64,000 nucleotides of DNA from Flavobacterium sp. KJJ (GTDB taxonomy: Bacteria > Bacteroidota > Bacteroidia > Flavobacteriales > Flavobacteriaceae), in the NCBI RefSeq assembly GCF_000708595.2, contig NZ_JARP01000001.1, positions 806,001 through 870,000 on the forward strand. The letters run 5' to 3'. The position numbers were made by a program, and so were the translations under genes. This document shows positions 24,001-33,479 of the stretch, in pieces. The stretch's first letter is position 1, and each line of letters starts with the position of its first letter. The notes beneath the pieces are model-generated. The model made no database searches. It saw only the letters and a program-made list of their open reading frames with translations, and was not told where the DNA came from.

Positions 24001-27000
24001 ATGTTAGATAAAATTATACAGTTCAGTATAAAGAATAAGTTCTTTATACTGCTATTTACCCTTGTATTAATAGCTTGGGGAAGCTATTCGCTCAAACAAC
24101 TTCCACTTGACGCCTTGCCGGACGTTACAAACAATCAGGTGCAGATTATCACGACAGCGCCTACGCTTGCAAGTCAGGAAGTCGAACAATTAATTACTTA
24201 TCCTTTAGAACAGGCCGTAAAAACGGTTCCAGATATTATTGAACTTCGCAGTATTTCGCGTTTCGGATTGTCTGTTGTTACCGTCGTTTTTGAAGATGAT
24301 GTTGATATTTATTGGGCCAGAGAACAAATTTTTCAAAGATTAAAACAAGCCGAAGAAAATATTCCGTCTTATGCTGGCTCTCCAGAACTAGCTCCAATTT
24401 CGACAGGTTTGGGAGAAATTTATCAGTATGATGTTTATGCCAAAAAAGGCTATGAAAAAAAATACGATGCAGTTCAATTAAGAACCATTCAGGATTGGAT
24501 TATTATTCCGCAGCTGCAGGGAATTAAAGGCGTTGCGGAAGTTAGTGCTTGGGGAGGAAAACTGAAACAATATGAAATTGCTGTCAACCCAAATACACTA
24601 AACAGTCTTGGAGTTACAATTACTGAAATTTTTGATGCTTTAGAAAAAAACAATCAAAATACCGGTGGTGCTTATATTGAAAAAGATCAATATGCCTATT
24701 TTATTCGCGGTGTCGGAATGGCAAAAGGAGTTGCAGATTTAGGAAATGTGGTGGTAAAAAACCGCAACGGTTCTCCAGTTCTGGTTCGCGATGTTGCCCA
24801 AGTCCGTGAAGGCGTTGCACTGCGTTACGGAGCTTCTACAAAAGACGGAAAAGGGGAAATCGTTTCAGGTTTAGTTTTAATGCTAAAAGGAGAAAACTCA
24901 AGTGCCGTTGTTAATCGAATTCATGAAAAAATGATTCAGATTAATAAAAGTCTGCCTGAAGGAGTTGTGGCTGAAGCTTTTATCGATAGAGGAAAATTAG
25001 TTGACAATGCCATAGGAACCGTTACAAAGAACTTATTAGAAGGCGCATTAATCGTCATTTTTGTATTGATTTTATTTCTTGGAAATCTTCGCGCCGGATT
25101 GATCGTCGCTTCTGTAATTCCTCTTGCAATGCTTTTTGCTGTTATTTTGATGAATGCCTTTGGCGTAAGCGGCAACTTAATGAGTTTGGGCGCAATTGAT
25201 TTCGGAATTATTGTAGACGGCGCCGTGATTATTGTAGAAGCCACAATGCATCATCTGCAGAAACTAAAAAATAAAAAAGAGTTAACTCACGAAGAAATGG
25301 ATGTTGAAGTCTACAATTCAGCTTCGAAAATCAGAAATAGCGCTGCTTTTGGTGAAATCATAATTCTAATTGTTTACCTGCCTATTTTAGCCTTAATAGG
25401 AACTGAAGGAAAAATGTTTAAGCCAATGGCACTGACCGTTGGTTTTGCTGTAATTGGAGCTTTTGTTTTGTCGCTGACATATGTGCCGATGATGAGCGCC
25501 TTGTTTCTTTCGAAGAAAACAGAACACAAAGCCAATTTCAGTGATAGAATGATGGTTTGGCTGGAATCTTTCTACAAGCCATTTTTAGAAAAAGCTTTAC
25601 AGTTTAAAAAGCTTGTTTTAGGAATTTCTCTAGGTTTATTTGCTCTGGCATTCATTATTTTCAATACAATGGGGGGAGAATTTATTCCGACTATTGAAGA
25701 AGGAGATTTGGCTATAAATGCCACAATTATGACGGGAAGTTCGCTTACGCAGATGGTAGAGACGACTACGAAATATGAGAAACTGCTAAAGGATAAATTT
25801 CCAGAAATTAAAACGATCGTGACCAAAATTGGAAGTGGTGAAATTCCGACCGATCCTATGCCAATTGAAAGCGGTGATTTAATTATCGTTTTGAAAGATA
25901 AAAAGGAATGGAACGGAAAATATCATAATTGGGAAGATCTGGCCAATGCAATGAAAGAAGAAATGGAAGTGATTCCTGGTGCTAATATCGAAATTTCACA
26001 GCCCATACAAATGCGCTTTAATGAACTGATGACCGGGAGCCGAAGCGATGTTGCAATTAAAATTTTTGGAGATGATTTAGAAATTCTGGATTCAAAAGCA
26101 ACCGAATTAATTTCAAAAATTAAAAATATTGACGGAATTGGCGATTTAAAAGCGGATAAAGTTACAGGGTTGCCTCAAATTACAATTAAATACGATTACA
26201 ATAAGATTGCGTTATATGGATTGAATATTTCAGATATTAATCAAATAATCCGTTCCTCATTTGCGGGAGAAAGTGCTGGTAAAATTTACGAGGAAAGCAA
26301 AAGATTTGATGTTGTAGTAAGGATGAATCAAGACAATCGCGCCGACATTACAGATGTGAGCAATTTGTTTATTCCGTTGCCAAATGGTCAGCAAGTACCG
26401 CTTTCTCAGGTTGCCGCTGTCGATTACGAGCAAGGCCCGGTTCAGGTAAGCCGCGAGGATGGAAAACGACGTATTACAATTGGCTTGAATGTTCGCGGAC
26501 GCGATATAAAAAGTGTTGTAGAAGAAATTCAGCAGAAACTAGATAAGGATTTAAAACTTCCTTCAGGTTATTATGTTACTTATGGCGGACAATTTGAGAA
26601 TCTAATCGAAGCTACGAAACGATTATCAGTCGCCCTTCCAATTGCTTTAGGATTAATACTGATTTTACTGTATTTAACTTTCAACAGTTTCAAACAGGCG
26701 GCCTTAATTTTTACTGCAATTCCGCTTTCAGCAATTGGAGGTGTTTTTGCGCTTTCGCTGAGAGGAATGCCATTTAGTATTTCGGCAGGAATTGGTTTTA
26801 TTGCTTTGTTTGGAATTTCTGTTCTAAACGGAATTGTTTTGATTTCGTACTTCAATCAATTAAAATCAGAAGGAATATTAGATCCGCTCCAAAGAGTTTT
26901 AATCGGAACTAGAACCAGATTACGTCCGGTATTAATGACTGCCGCCGTAGCTTCTTTAGGATTTATGCCAATGGCATTATCAACAAGCGGTGGAGCAGAA

Positions 27001-27129
27001 GTTCAGAAACCTTTAGCGACGGTTGTAATTGGCGGGTTATTCTCAGCAACCTTACTAACCTTAATTGTTTTACCGATTTTGTATTTGATGTTAGAGAAGT
27101 TTGACCGTAAAGATTTAATTAAAAAATGA
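24001..27129 (+). CDS. CzcA/CusA-family heavy-metal efflux RND pump
   Basis: 1042 residues, the standard size, with twelve membrane segments in two halves and two large periplasmic loops. TM4 carries DFGIIVDGAVIIVEATMHH, the pattern linked to divalent-cation exporters (Zn/Co/Cd/Ni), not the Cu/Ag form. Other landmarks are LPDVTNNQVQI near the start, RSDVAIKIFGDDLE and a C-terminal GGLFSATLLTLIVLPILY. The pump exports ions by proton antiport across the envelope with the CzcB- and CzcC-like proteins downstream. Metal choice is inferred from TM4 and from the P1B-2 ATPase in the same operon. It is preceded by the structured leader. Confidence 0.92.
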   Translation: MLDKIIQFSIKNKFFILLFTLVLIAWGSYSLKQLPLDALPDVTNNQVQIITTAPTLASQEVEQLITYPLEQAVKTVPDIIELRSISRFGLSVVTVVFEDDVDIYWAREQIFQRLKQAEENIPSYAGSPELAPISTGLGEIYQYDVYAKKGYEKKYDAVQLRTIQDWIIIPQLQGIKGVAEVSAWGGKLKQYEIAVNPNTLNSLGVTITEIFDALEKNNQNTGGAYIEKDQYAYFIRGVGMAKGVADLGNVVVKNRNGSPVLVRDVAQVREGVALRYGASTKDGKGEIVSGLVLMLKGENSSAVVNRIHEKMIQINKSLPEGVVAEAFIDRGKLVDNAIGTVTKNLLEGALIVIFVLILFLGNLRAGLIVASVIPLAMLFAVILMNAFGVSGNLMSLGAIDFGIIVDGAVIIVEATMHHLQKLKNKKELTHEEMDVEVYNSASKIRNSAAFGEIIILIVYLPILALIGTEGKMFKPMALTVGFAVIGAFVLSLTYVPMMSALFLSKKTEHKANFSDRMMVWLESFYKPFLEKALQFKKLVLGISLGLFALAFIIFNTMGGEFIPTIEEGDLAINATIMTGSSLTQMVETTTKYEKLLKDKFPEIKTIVTKIGSGEIPTDPMPIESGDLIIVLKDKKEWNGKYHNWEDLANAMKEEMEVIPGANIEISQPIQMRFNELMTGSRSDVAIKIFGDDLEILDSKATELISKIKNIDGIGDLKADKVTGLPQITIKYDYNKIALYGLNISDINQIIRSSFAGESAGKIYEESKRFDVVVRMNQDNRADITDVSNLFIPLPNGQQVPLSQVAAVDYEQGPVQVSREDGKRRITIGLNVRGRDIKSVVEEIQQKLDKDLKLPSGYYVTYGGQFENLIEATKRLSVALPIALGLILILLYLTFNSFKQAALIFTAIPLSAIGGVFALSLRGMPFSISAGIGFIALFGISVLNGIVLISYFNQLKSEGILDPLQRVLIGTRTRLRPVLMTAAVASLGFMPMALSTSGGAEVQKPLATVVIGGLFSATLLTLIVLPILYLMLEKFDRKDLIKK

Positions 27130-27170
27130 GATAATTTGATAATTAGAAAATTTTACTCTGTCTAAAAAAA

Positions 27171-27266
27171 TCACGCAGATTTAGCAGATTTCAGCAGATT
27201 TAATTTTTGATTCCGATAAAAAATAATCTGCATATATCTGCTTAAATCTTTTTTGAATCTGCGTGA
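27171..27266. repeat. Palindromic repeat between the pump and TolC genes
   Basis: TCACGCAGATT (27171-27181) mirrors AATCTGCGTGA (27256-27266), with further GCAGATT copies inside. It is of the same family as the element at 913-991 and lies within the operon. Confidence 0.7.
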
Positions 27267-27282
27267 AATAAAAATAAATAAA

Positions 27283-28530
27283 ATGAAAAAACTACTATAC
27301 AATCTAAGAAAAATAACCTTTTCGAACTTCGCGCATCCCTTGCGATCTTTGAGGTTAATTGCATTTATGTTGGCAAGCACGCTGATATCAGCGCAAACCA
27401 AAATATCTTTAGAAAAAGCAATAGAACTCGCTAAATCAAACAACATCGATTTAAAAATTGCCGACAAAGAAATCGAAAAACAAACGATTCTAAAAAAGAC
27501 TGCTTTTCAGGCAGATCCGCTTCAGGTTCAATATCAGGGCGGGCAATTCAATAGTGCTGACTTTGATCATAATGTTTCGGTACAGCAATTCTTCCCGATA
27601 GGAAACATTACAAAAGCCAATCGACAATTACAGGAAGAATTGGTAAAACTGGCAGAAAAACGAAAAGCATTATCATCTTATGAAATAGAAAAAGCTGTTA
27701 CATTAGCGTATTATCAATATTTATATGGAGTTTCCATTCAGAGATTAAACTCAGAATTAAATGAGATTTATACCAAATTTCTAAAGAATGCAGAACTGCG
27801 TTTCCAGACTGGAGAAAGTGGTAATATTGAAGTAATCAGTGCCAAAGCCAAAGTAAAAGAAATTGAAACGCAAAAAGCGCAGTTAGAATATGACTTGGCC
27901 ATGTATCAAAAACAATTGCAGTTTTTCGTTCAGACCGATGAAAATATTGTTCCAGATGAAAATACGGCTTTGCAATATTCTATTGTAAATCAAGAAAATA
28001 ACAATAAAGCTTTAGGTTTAGTAACAGATTATTATCAACAGCAAATTTCGGTTTATCAGAAAGAAACGAATACTTTTAAAGCTTTGAGAACTCCTAAAGT
28101 TGGCTTGGGTTATTTTGCACAGACCATTAATACTGAATCGTTATTTCAAGGCTTTACAGCCGGTTTGCAGATTCCGTTATTTGGCCGTGTTAATTCGGCG
28201 AAAGCCAAAGCTTCAGAAATTAGTATGTCGCAGTCGCAATTGGCTTTAGATAAAAGCAAATTAACTTTGAACTTGCAAATTCAAGAATTGCAAAACAGCT
28301 TCGAAAAACAACAAAAAGCATTGAATTATTTCCAAAATGAAGGTTTGCAATATGCAGATCAAATCATAAATACAGCGCAAAAAAGTTATGCCAATGGCGA
28401 TATGAGTTATTGGTCATACATCAGTTTTTTAAATCAGGCAATTGATATTAAAAAGCAATATACCGAAGCGACGCACAGCTTTAATCAAAGTGCAATAGAA
28501 TTGCAATATCCATCCATCAAAAACAATTAA
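27283..28530 (+). CDS. TolC/CzcC-family outer-membrane channel of the metal pump
   Basis: 415 residues from the ATG at 27283; a TTG ten codons earlier lies in the repeat arm and is rejected. Signal peptide ends ASTLISAQ. The mature protein has two OEP repeats with long helices: ISLEKAIELAKSNN opens the first, and the second contains LQIPLFGRVNSAKAKASEIS. It ends with helices typical of TolC. Residues 15-26 of the signal region are encoded by DNA resembling one arm of the CGCAAAG palindromic repeat. Gene order pump, channel, adaptor (A-C-B) is common in Bacteroidota. Confidence 0.9.
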   Translation: MKKLLYNLRKITFSNFAHPLRSLRLIAFMLASTLISAQTKISLEKAIELAKSNNIDLKIADKEIEKQTILKKTAFQADPLQVQYQGGQFNSADFDHNVSVQQFFPIGNITKANRQLQEELVKLAEKRKALSSYEIEKAVTLAYYQYLYGVSIQRLNSELNEIYTKFLKNAELRFQTGESGNIEVISAKAKVKEIETQKAQLEYDLAMYQKQLQFFVQTDENIVPDENTALQYSIVNQENNNKALGLVTDYYQQQISVYQKETNTFKALRTPKVGLGYFAQTINTESLFQGFTAGLQIPLFGRVNSAKAKASEISMSQSQLALDKSKLTLNLQIQELQNSFEKQQKALNYFQNEGLQYADQIINTAQKSYANGDMSYWSYISFLNQAIDIKKQYTEATHSFNQSAIELQYPSIKNN

Positions 28531-28532
28531 AA

Positions 28533-29750
28533 ATGAAAATAGATTTAACAACATATTTAACCGCAAAGGACACTAGGTTTTCGCAAAGATCGCAAAGTTT
28601 AATTTCTTTGCGCGCCTTGCGCTTTTTCCTTGCGTTCTTTGCGGTTACTTTCTTGAGCTGTAATGAAAAAAAAGCAGAAGAAACGCATGAAGAAGAAAAA
28701 TCGCAAACAGAAGTTTCTTTAACAAGTGCTCAATATAAAACAGTTGGAATTGAAACTGGATTTATCGAAGAAAGAAACCTCAACAAGGTCATAAAAGCCA
28801 ATGGATATACTACAGTTCCGCCACAAAATTCTGCTGAAGTTTCAACTTTGATTGGCGGAACCGTTAAAGATATTTTTGTTTTGGAAGGTACTTTTGTCAA
28901 TAAAGGAAAAGTTTTGGCTACAATTCAAAACTTAGAAATTATTGAAATGCAGGAAGATTATCATTCTGCAGCAGCCAATATTGAATATTTACAATTGGAA
29001 TATAACCGCCAGAAAACCTTAAGCGAAGAAAATGTAAATCCGAGGAAAACGTTTCAGGAAGTTAAATCAAAATTAGCAGCGGAAAGAGCTCGAGCGCAGG
29101 CAGCGAAAAATAAATTAGAAGCGTTGCATGTAAGTACGAAAGGAAGTACGTCGCTTGTGCCAATTGTTGCACCAATAAGCGGATATGTGGGTAAAATTAG
29201 CATTGCAAAAGGTGCTTATGCCCAAACAGGAGTTTCGTTGTTTGAAGTGGTTGATAACAGTCAAATGCATTTGGATTTGAATGTTTATGAAAAAGATTTG
29301 GGTTCGATTTCTGTTGGGCAGGTAATTGATTTTGTTTTAACGAACCAATCGAACAAATCCATCAAAGGAAAGATTTTCGGAATCAATAAATCATTTTCTA
29401 ACGAAAGCAAAACTGTTGCTGTTCACGCCAAAATCGAATCTGCTGATGCAAAAGGTTTGATTCCAGGAATGTATGTTTCGGCAAACATTAATATCACAAA
29501 TGCAACTGTTCCTGCGTTGCCAAAAGATGCTGTAGTTCGAAATGCTGACAAGTATTTTGTTTTTGTAGAAGAAGAAGCAAACCAAAAAGAAATTCATTTT
29601 AAAGCCGTTGAAGTTATTCCCGGAACAACAGATTTAGGTTTTACGGAAGTTAAATCTGTCGATAGAATTGCTACTGATGCTAAAATTGTAACGAAAGGTG
29701 CTTTTTATTTGCTTTCTGCGATGAAAGGTGGAGGAGAGCATGAACATTAA
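28533..29750 (+). CDS. CzcB/CusB-type periplasmic adaptor, lipoprotein
   Basis: 405 residues. A membrane-fusion protein with a lipobox FLSC (Cys43), a barrel-sandwich region (VSTLIGGTVKDIFVLEGTFV and VAPISGYVGKISIAKGAYAQ), helical hairpin between them (KTFQEVKSKLAAERARAQAAK) and a beta-barrel part. The C-terminus is His-rich (GGGEHEH), which may bind metal. The signal peptide is unusually long: residues 9-38 are encoded by an imperfect palindromic repeat whose right arm supplies the hydrophobic FFLAFFAV. It starts 2 bases after the channel gene. Confidence 0.9.
   Translation: MKIDLTTYLTAKDTRFSQRSQSLISLRALRFFLAFFAVTFLSCNEKKAEETHEEEKSQTEVSLTSAQYKTVGIETGFIEERNLNKVIKANGYTTVPPQNSAEVSTLIGGTVKDIFVLEGTFVNKGKVLATIQNLEIIEMQEDYHSAAANIEYLQLEYNRQKTLSEENVNPRKTFQEVKSKLAAERARAQAAKNKLEALHVSTKGSTSLVPIVAPISGYVGKISIAKGAYAQTGVSLFEVVDNSQMHLDLNVYEKDLGSISVGQVIDFVLTNQSNKSIKGKIFGINKSFSNESKTVAVHAKIESADAKGLIPGMYVSANINITNATVPALPKDAVVRNADKYFVFVEEEANQKEIHFKAVEVIPGTTDLGFTEVKSVDRIATDAKIVTKGAFYLLSAMKGGGEHEH
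28559..28646. repeat. CGCAAAG palindromic repeat inside a coding signal peptide
   Basis: AACCGCAAAG (28559-28568) mirrors CTTTGCGGTT (28637-28646), with CGCAAAG/CTTTGCG copies inside. It is the same family as the intergenic element at 32796-32916, but here it is read in frame as residues 9-38 of the CzcB-like lipoprotein. Confidence 0.75.
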
Positions 29751-29753
29751 AAA

Positions 29754-29792
29754 GGTTTCAAGTTTCAGGTTTCAAGTTTCAGGTTTCAAGTT
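29754..29792. repeat. 14-bp tandem repeat after the adaptor gene
   Basis: GGTTTCAAGTTTCA occurs at 29754-29767 and 29768-29781 and in part at 29782-29792, directly after the adaptor stop codon. It occupies the 197-base gap before the ATPase gene, which holds nothing else I recognise. Confidence 0.85.
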
Positions 29793-29947
29793 AACAACAA
29801 AGCTCGTAAGTTCAGAACCTGAAAACTGATACAACCAAAATTAAAAAGAACCTTACAATAGAACATTTGCAAGAAAAGCAGTAAATTTAGAACTAATTAG
29901 ACAAGGTTTAACTTGAAGTTTAAACAAATAAAACTTGAAATTATAAT

Positions 29948-31942
29948 ATGATACACCAAGATATAGAAGAAAAAATAATCAAAAAGAAAACCAATCAATC
30001 GGGATGCTGTGCAGTACACGAAGATCATAACCATTCTGATGAAGACGGGCACGACCACGATCATGAACATAATGCTGAAGGCAGTTTGTTTAAAATGTTT
30101 TTACCAGCTATAATCTCATTTGTCTTATTGCTTATTGGGATTGTGTTTGAAAACTATTTTCCGCAAAGCTGGTTTTCAGGATATGTTAGAATGGCGTGGT
30201 ATATTGTAGCCTATTTGCCCGTTGGACTTCCGGTTTTGAAAGAAGCTTACGAAAGCATTATGAAAGGCGATATATTTTCAGAATTTTTCTTAATGTGCAT
30301 TGCTACAATCGGAGCGTTTGCAATTGGCGAATATCCTGAAGGTGTTGCTGTAATGCTTTTTTATACTATTGGAGAAAATTTTCAGGGTTTGGCGGTTAGC
30401 AGAGCAAAATCGAATATCAAAAGCTTATTAGACCAAAGACCAGATGAAGTTACTGTTTTAGAAGATAATGTTGCCACAAAAGTCAAAGCAGCCGACGTAA
30501 AAATAGGATCTATTATTCAGCTTAAAGCAGGAGAAAAATTAGGTTTAGACGGAGAGTTGCTTTCTGATACGGCATCTTTTAATACAGCAGCACTTACAGG
30601 CGAAAGCAAACCAGATACAAAAGTAAAAGGCGAAAACGTTTTGGCCGGAATGATAAACGAAAATACTATTGCATTAATAAAAGTAACCACAGCTTATAGT
30701 GACAGCAAGCTTTCTAAAATTTTAGAAATGGTTCAAAATGCCACGACTAAAAAAGCGCCGGCAGAATTATTTATTAGAAAATTTGCTAAAATTTATACAC
30801 CAATTGTGGTGTATCTTGCAATTGCAATTTGCTTATTGCCAATGCTGTTTGTTGATAATTATGTTTTTAATGATTGGTTATATCGCGCTTTAGTGTTTCT
30901 GGTAATTTCTTGTCCATGTGCATTGGTTATTAGTATTCCGCTTGGTTATTTTGGGGGAATTGGCGCAGCAAGCAAAAACGGAATACTTTTTAAAGGAAGC
31001 AACTTTCTTGACAGCATTTCGACGATTCAGAATGTCGTGATGGACAAAACAGGAACCATGACCGAAGGTGTTTTTAAAGTGCAGGAAGTTATTATTTTAG
31101 ATGAATTTGATAAAGATGAAATCCTGAAATTAGTTAATGTTCTAGAAAGTCAAAGTACACATCCAGTTGCAACGGCAATTCACAATCATGTTGGTCAGGT
31201 TGATGCTTCGATTGAATTGAAAAATGTCGAGGAAATTTCCGGACAAGGATTAAAAGCTGTAATAAACGGAAAAGAACTGCATGTAGGGAATTTCAAATTG
31301 ATGGATAAATTTAATATTAAATATGATTTAGATCCAAATTCAGTTGTTTACACTACAATTGCCATTGCATACGACGGAAAATTTGCTGGTTACATTACTA
31401 TTGCAGATGAAATTAAAGAAGATGCGAAAGAAGCAGTCGATAAACTAAAAGCATTAGGTGTTAAAGTAACGATGCTCAGCGGTGATAAAACGAATGTGGT
31501 ACAATTTGTTGCAGATAAACTTGGAATTGCACAGGCTTTTGGAGATTTACTGCCAGAAGATAAGGTCAGTAAATTAAATGAAATTAAAGCTAAAAACGAA
31601 ACAGTAGCATTTGTTGGCGACGGCGTAAACGATGCAGCCGTAATTGCGTTAAGTACGGTTGGAATTGCAATGGGAGGCTTAGGAAGCGATGCCACTATCG
31701 AAACTGCAGATATAGTGATTCAGGACGATAAACCCAGCAAGATTCCGATGGCGATAAACATTGGCAAACAAACCAAAAAAATTGTCTGGCAAAATATCAC
31801 TTTGGCTTTTGTGGTTAAAGCTTTTGTGTTGATTCTTGGCGCAGGCGGACTGGCTACTATGTGGGAAGCCGTTTTTGCCGATGTTGGCGTAGCATTATTA
31901 GCGATTTTGAACGCAGTCAGAATTCAGAAAATGAAGTTTTAA
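29948..31942 (+). CDS. P1B-type metal-transporting ATPase (Zn/Cd type)
   Basis: 664 residues. There is no HMA ferredoxin-like domain; instead residues 21-48 are a His/Asp-rich tail (HEDHNHSDEDGHDHDHEH). The transmembrane metal site is SCPCALVISIP, the CPCxxxxSxP form of P1B-2 pumps that export Zn2+, Cd2+ and Pb2+. The phosphorylation loop DKTGTMTEG, the TGES-type actuator (LTGESKPD), the HP of STHPVATAI and the hinge GDGVNDAAVIA are all present. It should move metal from the cytoplasm to the periplasm, where the CzcCBA-like pump can take it over. A terminator follows, closing the operon. Confidence 0.93.
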   Translation: MIHQDIEEKIIKKKTNQSGCCAVHEDHNHSDEDGHDHDHEHNAEGSLFKMFLPAIISFVLLLIGIVFENYFPQSWFSGYVRMAWYIVAYLPVGLPVLKEAYESIMKGDIFSEFFLMCIATIGAFAIGEYPEGVAVMLFYTIGENFQGLAVSRAKSNIKSLLDQRPDEVTVLEDNVATKVKAADVKIGSIIQLKAGEKLGLDGELLSDTASFNTAALTGESKPDTKVKGENVLAGMINENTIALIKVTTAYSDSKLSKILEMVQNATTKKAPAELFIRKFAKIYTPIVVYLAIAICLLPMLFVDNYVFNDWLYRALVFLVISCPCALVISIPLGYFGGIGAASKNGILFKGSNFLDSISTIQNVVMDKTGTMTEGVFKVQEVIILDEFDKDEILKLVNVLESQSTHPVATAIHNHVGQVDASIELKNVEEISGQGLKAVINGKELHVGNFKLMDKFNIKYDLDPNSVVYTTIAIAYDGKFAGYITIADEIKEDAKEAVDKLKALGVKVTMLSGDKTNVVQFVADKLGIAQAFGDLLPEDKVSKLNEIKAKNETVAFVGDGVNDAAVIALSTVGIAMGGLGSDATIETADIVIQDDKPSKIPMAINIGKQTKKIVWQNITLAFVVKAFVLILGAGGLATMWEAVFADVGVALLAILNAVRIQKMKF

Positions 31943-31954
31943 ACTTAAATATTC

Positions 31955-31987
31955 AAAAGCCCAATTCATTTTATTGAATTGGGCTTT
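31955..31987 (+). terminator. Terminator of the metal-efflux operon
   Basis: AAAGCCCAATTCA, short loop, TGAATTGGGCTTT: a 13-bp perfect stem. Confidence 0.85.
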
Positions 31988-32101
31988 GATGATACTGTCC
32001 ACTTTTAAATGTTATTCAAAATTTCAATCCACCTTTCTTCGGTATAAAAAAATTAAAATCAGGATCCGACATTAGTTTTGAAAAGCAAGGTTAAAAAAGC
32101 T

Positions 32102-32133
32102 AGTACGTCCGCAAAGCTTTGACTTTACGTACT
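32102..32133. terminator. Hairpin downstream of the gene at 32155
   Basis: AGTACGT (32102-32108) pairs with ACGTACT (32127-32133), enclosing AAAGCTTT. On the minus strand it lies about 20 bases after the stop codon, but no strong T-run follows. Contains a CGCAAAG half like the repeat family. Confidence 0.4.
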
Positions 32134-32154
32134 TTTCGATTAAATGAGTTCAAA

Positions 32155-32757
32155 CTAATTAAGAATCAAATCGACATCCTCAGATAATCTTTCAGCTAAT
32201 TCAGGTTTGTCGCTGTTGTTTAATATCCACGGAACCAATTTTCCGCTTTTTAAAATTTCTTTTTTAGAATAAACCAAACTAAAATATTCTGGTGCGTTTG
32301 TATCTAATTTTACGTCTTCATAATAAAAACGAGACTTTTTTAGAGAAGGATATTTATCTAACAAATAATCATTTAAAGTAAAAGATGCACCTTCCTTGTA
32401 TAAATCTTTAGGAAGAATAGGAGTAATGTGCTGAATAGTATCTTTTAAATCCTTAAACGCATCTTTTGTAGTCGAAAAATCAGACTGTTGCAATTTATCT
32501 TTATCAGATAACTGACGAATAACAGAAAGCCTGACATAATCTGCGTTTATTTCAATTACTTTAAAAATAAAATAATAATTCTGCATGCTTTGACTACCGT
32601 TTGCCCCTCGCTGTTTACTAAAAACAAAACTGCCCAGCTGCAATTTATGCTCTGGATTATTGATGGCTTTTCTCAATGTATAAGGTTTGTAAACAAACTG
32701 TTTAAAAGCGTATAATACGATAATAACAGCAACGATTATTAAAATTATTTTTTTCAT
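32155..32757 (-). CDS. Membrane-anchored protein of unknown function (200 aa)
   Basis: 200 residues. One N-terminal membrane segment (ILIIVAVIIVLYAFKQFVY) without a clear cleavage site, so it is probably an inner-membrane anchor with the rest in the periplasm. The soluble part is mixed alpha/beta and Lys/Asp-rich (VRLSVIRQLSDKDKLQQSDF). I do not recognise a family. It stands alone between the metal operon and a large CGCAAAG repeat; no function can be inferred from context. Confidence 0.7.
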   Translation of the reverse strand: MKKIILIIVAVIIVLYAFKQFVYKPYTLRKAINNPEHKLQLGSFVFSKQRGANGSQSMQNYYFIFKVIEINADYVRLSVIRQLSDKDKLQQSDFSTTKDAFKDLKDTIQHITPILPKDLYKEGASFTLNDYLLDKYPSLKKSRFYYEDVKLDTNAPEYFSLVYSKKEILKSGKLVPWILNNSDKPELAERLSEDVDLILN

Positions 32758-32795
32758 TGAGGCACTTTTTATTAAAAATACTAGAATTAGATTGT

Positions 32796-32916
32796 ATTTA
32801 ACCGGAAAGCCCGCAAAGGCTTCTATTTATTAAAGTTTAATGCAAACAAAAAGTTCGCAAAGCTTTGTGTAAAACCTTGCGAACTTTGCGAATCTTAGCG
32901 CTCTTTGCGGTTAAAT
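32796..32916. repeat. CGCAAAG palindromic repeat (intergenic full-length copy)
   Basis: ATTTAACCG (32796-32804) mirrors CGGTTAAAT (32908-32916), with several CGCAAAG/CTTTGCG copies between. It fills much of the gap upstream of the gene at 32155 and is the closest relative of the element read as protein at 28559. Confidence 0.75.
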
Positions 32917-33044
32917 TTTTTAACACTTATATCACTTTGCAATTCCCATTAAGTAAACGCAACAATGTTACAAATACAATATCTAATTTAGAAAGTCACT
33001 TTTCAATTTAAAGAAAACGTAACTATAATGCTAACTTTCTGACT

Positions 33045-33479
33045 TTAAAGATTACTATATAATAATTGCAACGTATGAAAATCTGAAGAGCCATCGAAAT
33101 ATTTATGCAGCACTTCCTGAAAAACAGGTTGTGTATTTTGGATGCTGGCAAAAAGAGTCATGCAAGATTTTAATTTCTCATCATCGGGCATTCCAAATAT
33201 TTCTTCAGCTGTTTTTTCTTCCTTTTTGATCAATTCTTCGGTAATTTCGACAAGGTGTTTTCCTAAAATTGGATGTTCTAGAAAAGCGATTGCCTCATCT
33301 GCACTTTTAATTGCGTAAAATTTTGAATTGTCGCTTGAACCCATTCCTTTTATCTGAGGAAAAATAAACCACATCCACGGAGATTCTTTCTTTCCTTTTT
33401 TAATTTCATCAAGAGCAACTAAATATAACTTATTTTGTGCATCTAAAAACCGAAGCAATTCATTTGTATTGTAGGCCAT
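33045..33479 (-). CDS. DUF1810 protein
   Basis: 144 residues without signal or membrane segments. The family pattern is clear: LLRFLDAQNKLYLVALDEIK, GKKESPWMWFIFPQIKGMG, SKFYAIKSADEAIAFLEHPI, then SCMTLFASI and YFDGSSDFHTLQLL. DUF1810 proteins are small helical proteins of unknown function, found widely in bacteria and some fungi. Single gene; the neighbourhood gives no clue to its role. Confidence 0.92.
   Translation of the reverse strand: MAYNTNELLRFLDAQNKLYLVALDEIKKGKKESPWMWFIFPQIKGMGSSDNSKFYAIKSADEAIAFLEHPILGKHLVEITEELIKKEEKTAEEIFGMPDDEKLKSCMTLFASIQNTQPVFQEVLHKYFDGSSDFHTLQLLYSNL

Noticed and set aside
31988..32101. Possible insertion-sequence remnant (TACTGTCCACTTTTA-like text)
   Set aside because: No inverted end, target duplication or transposase fragment could be found nearby.
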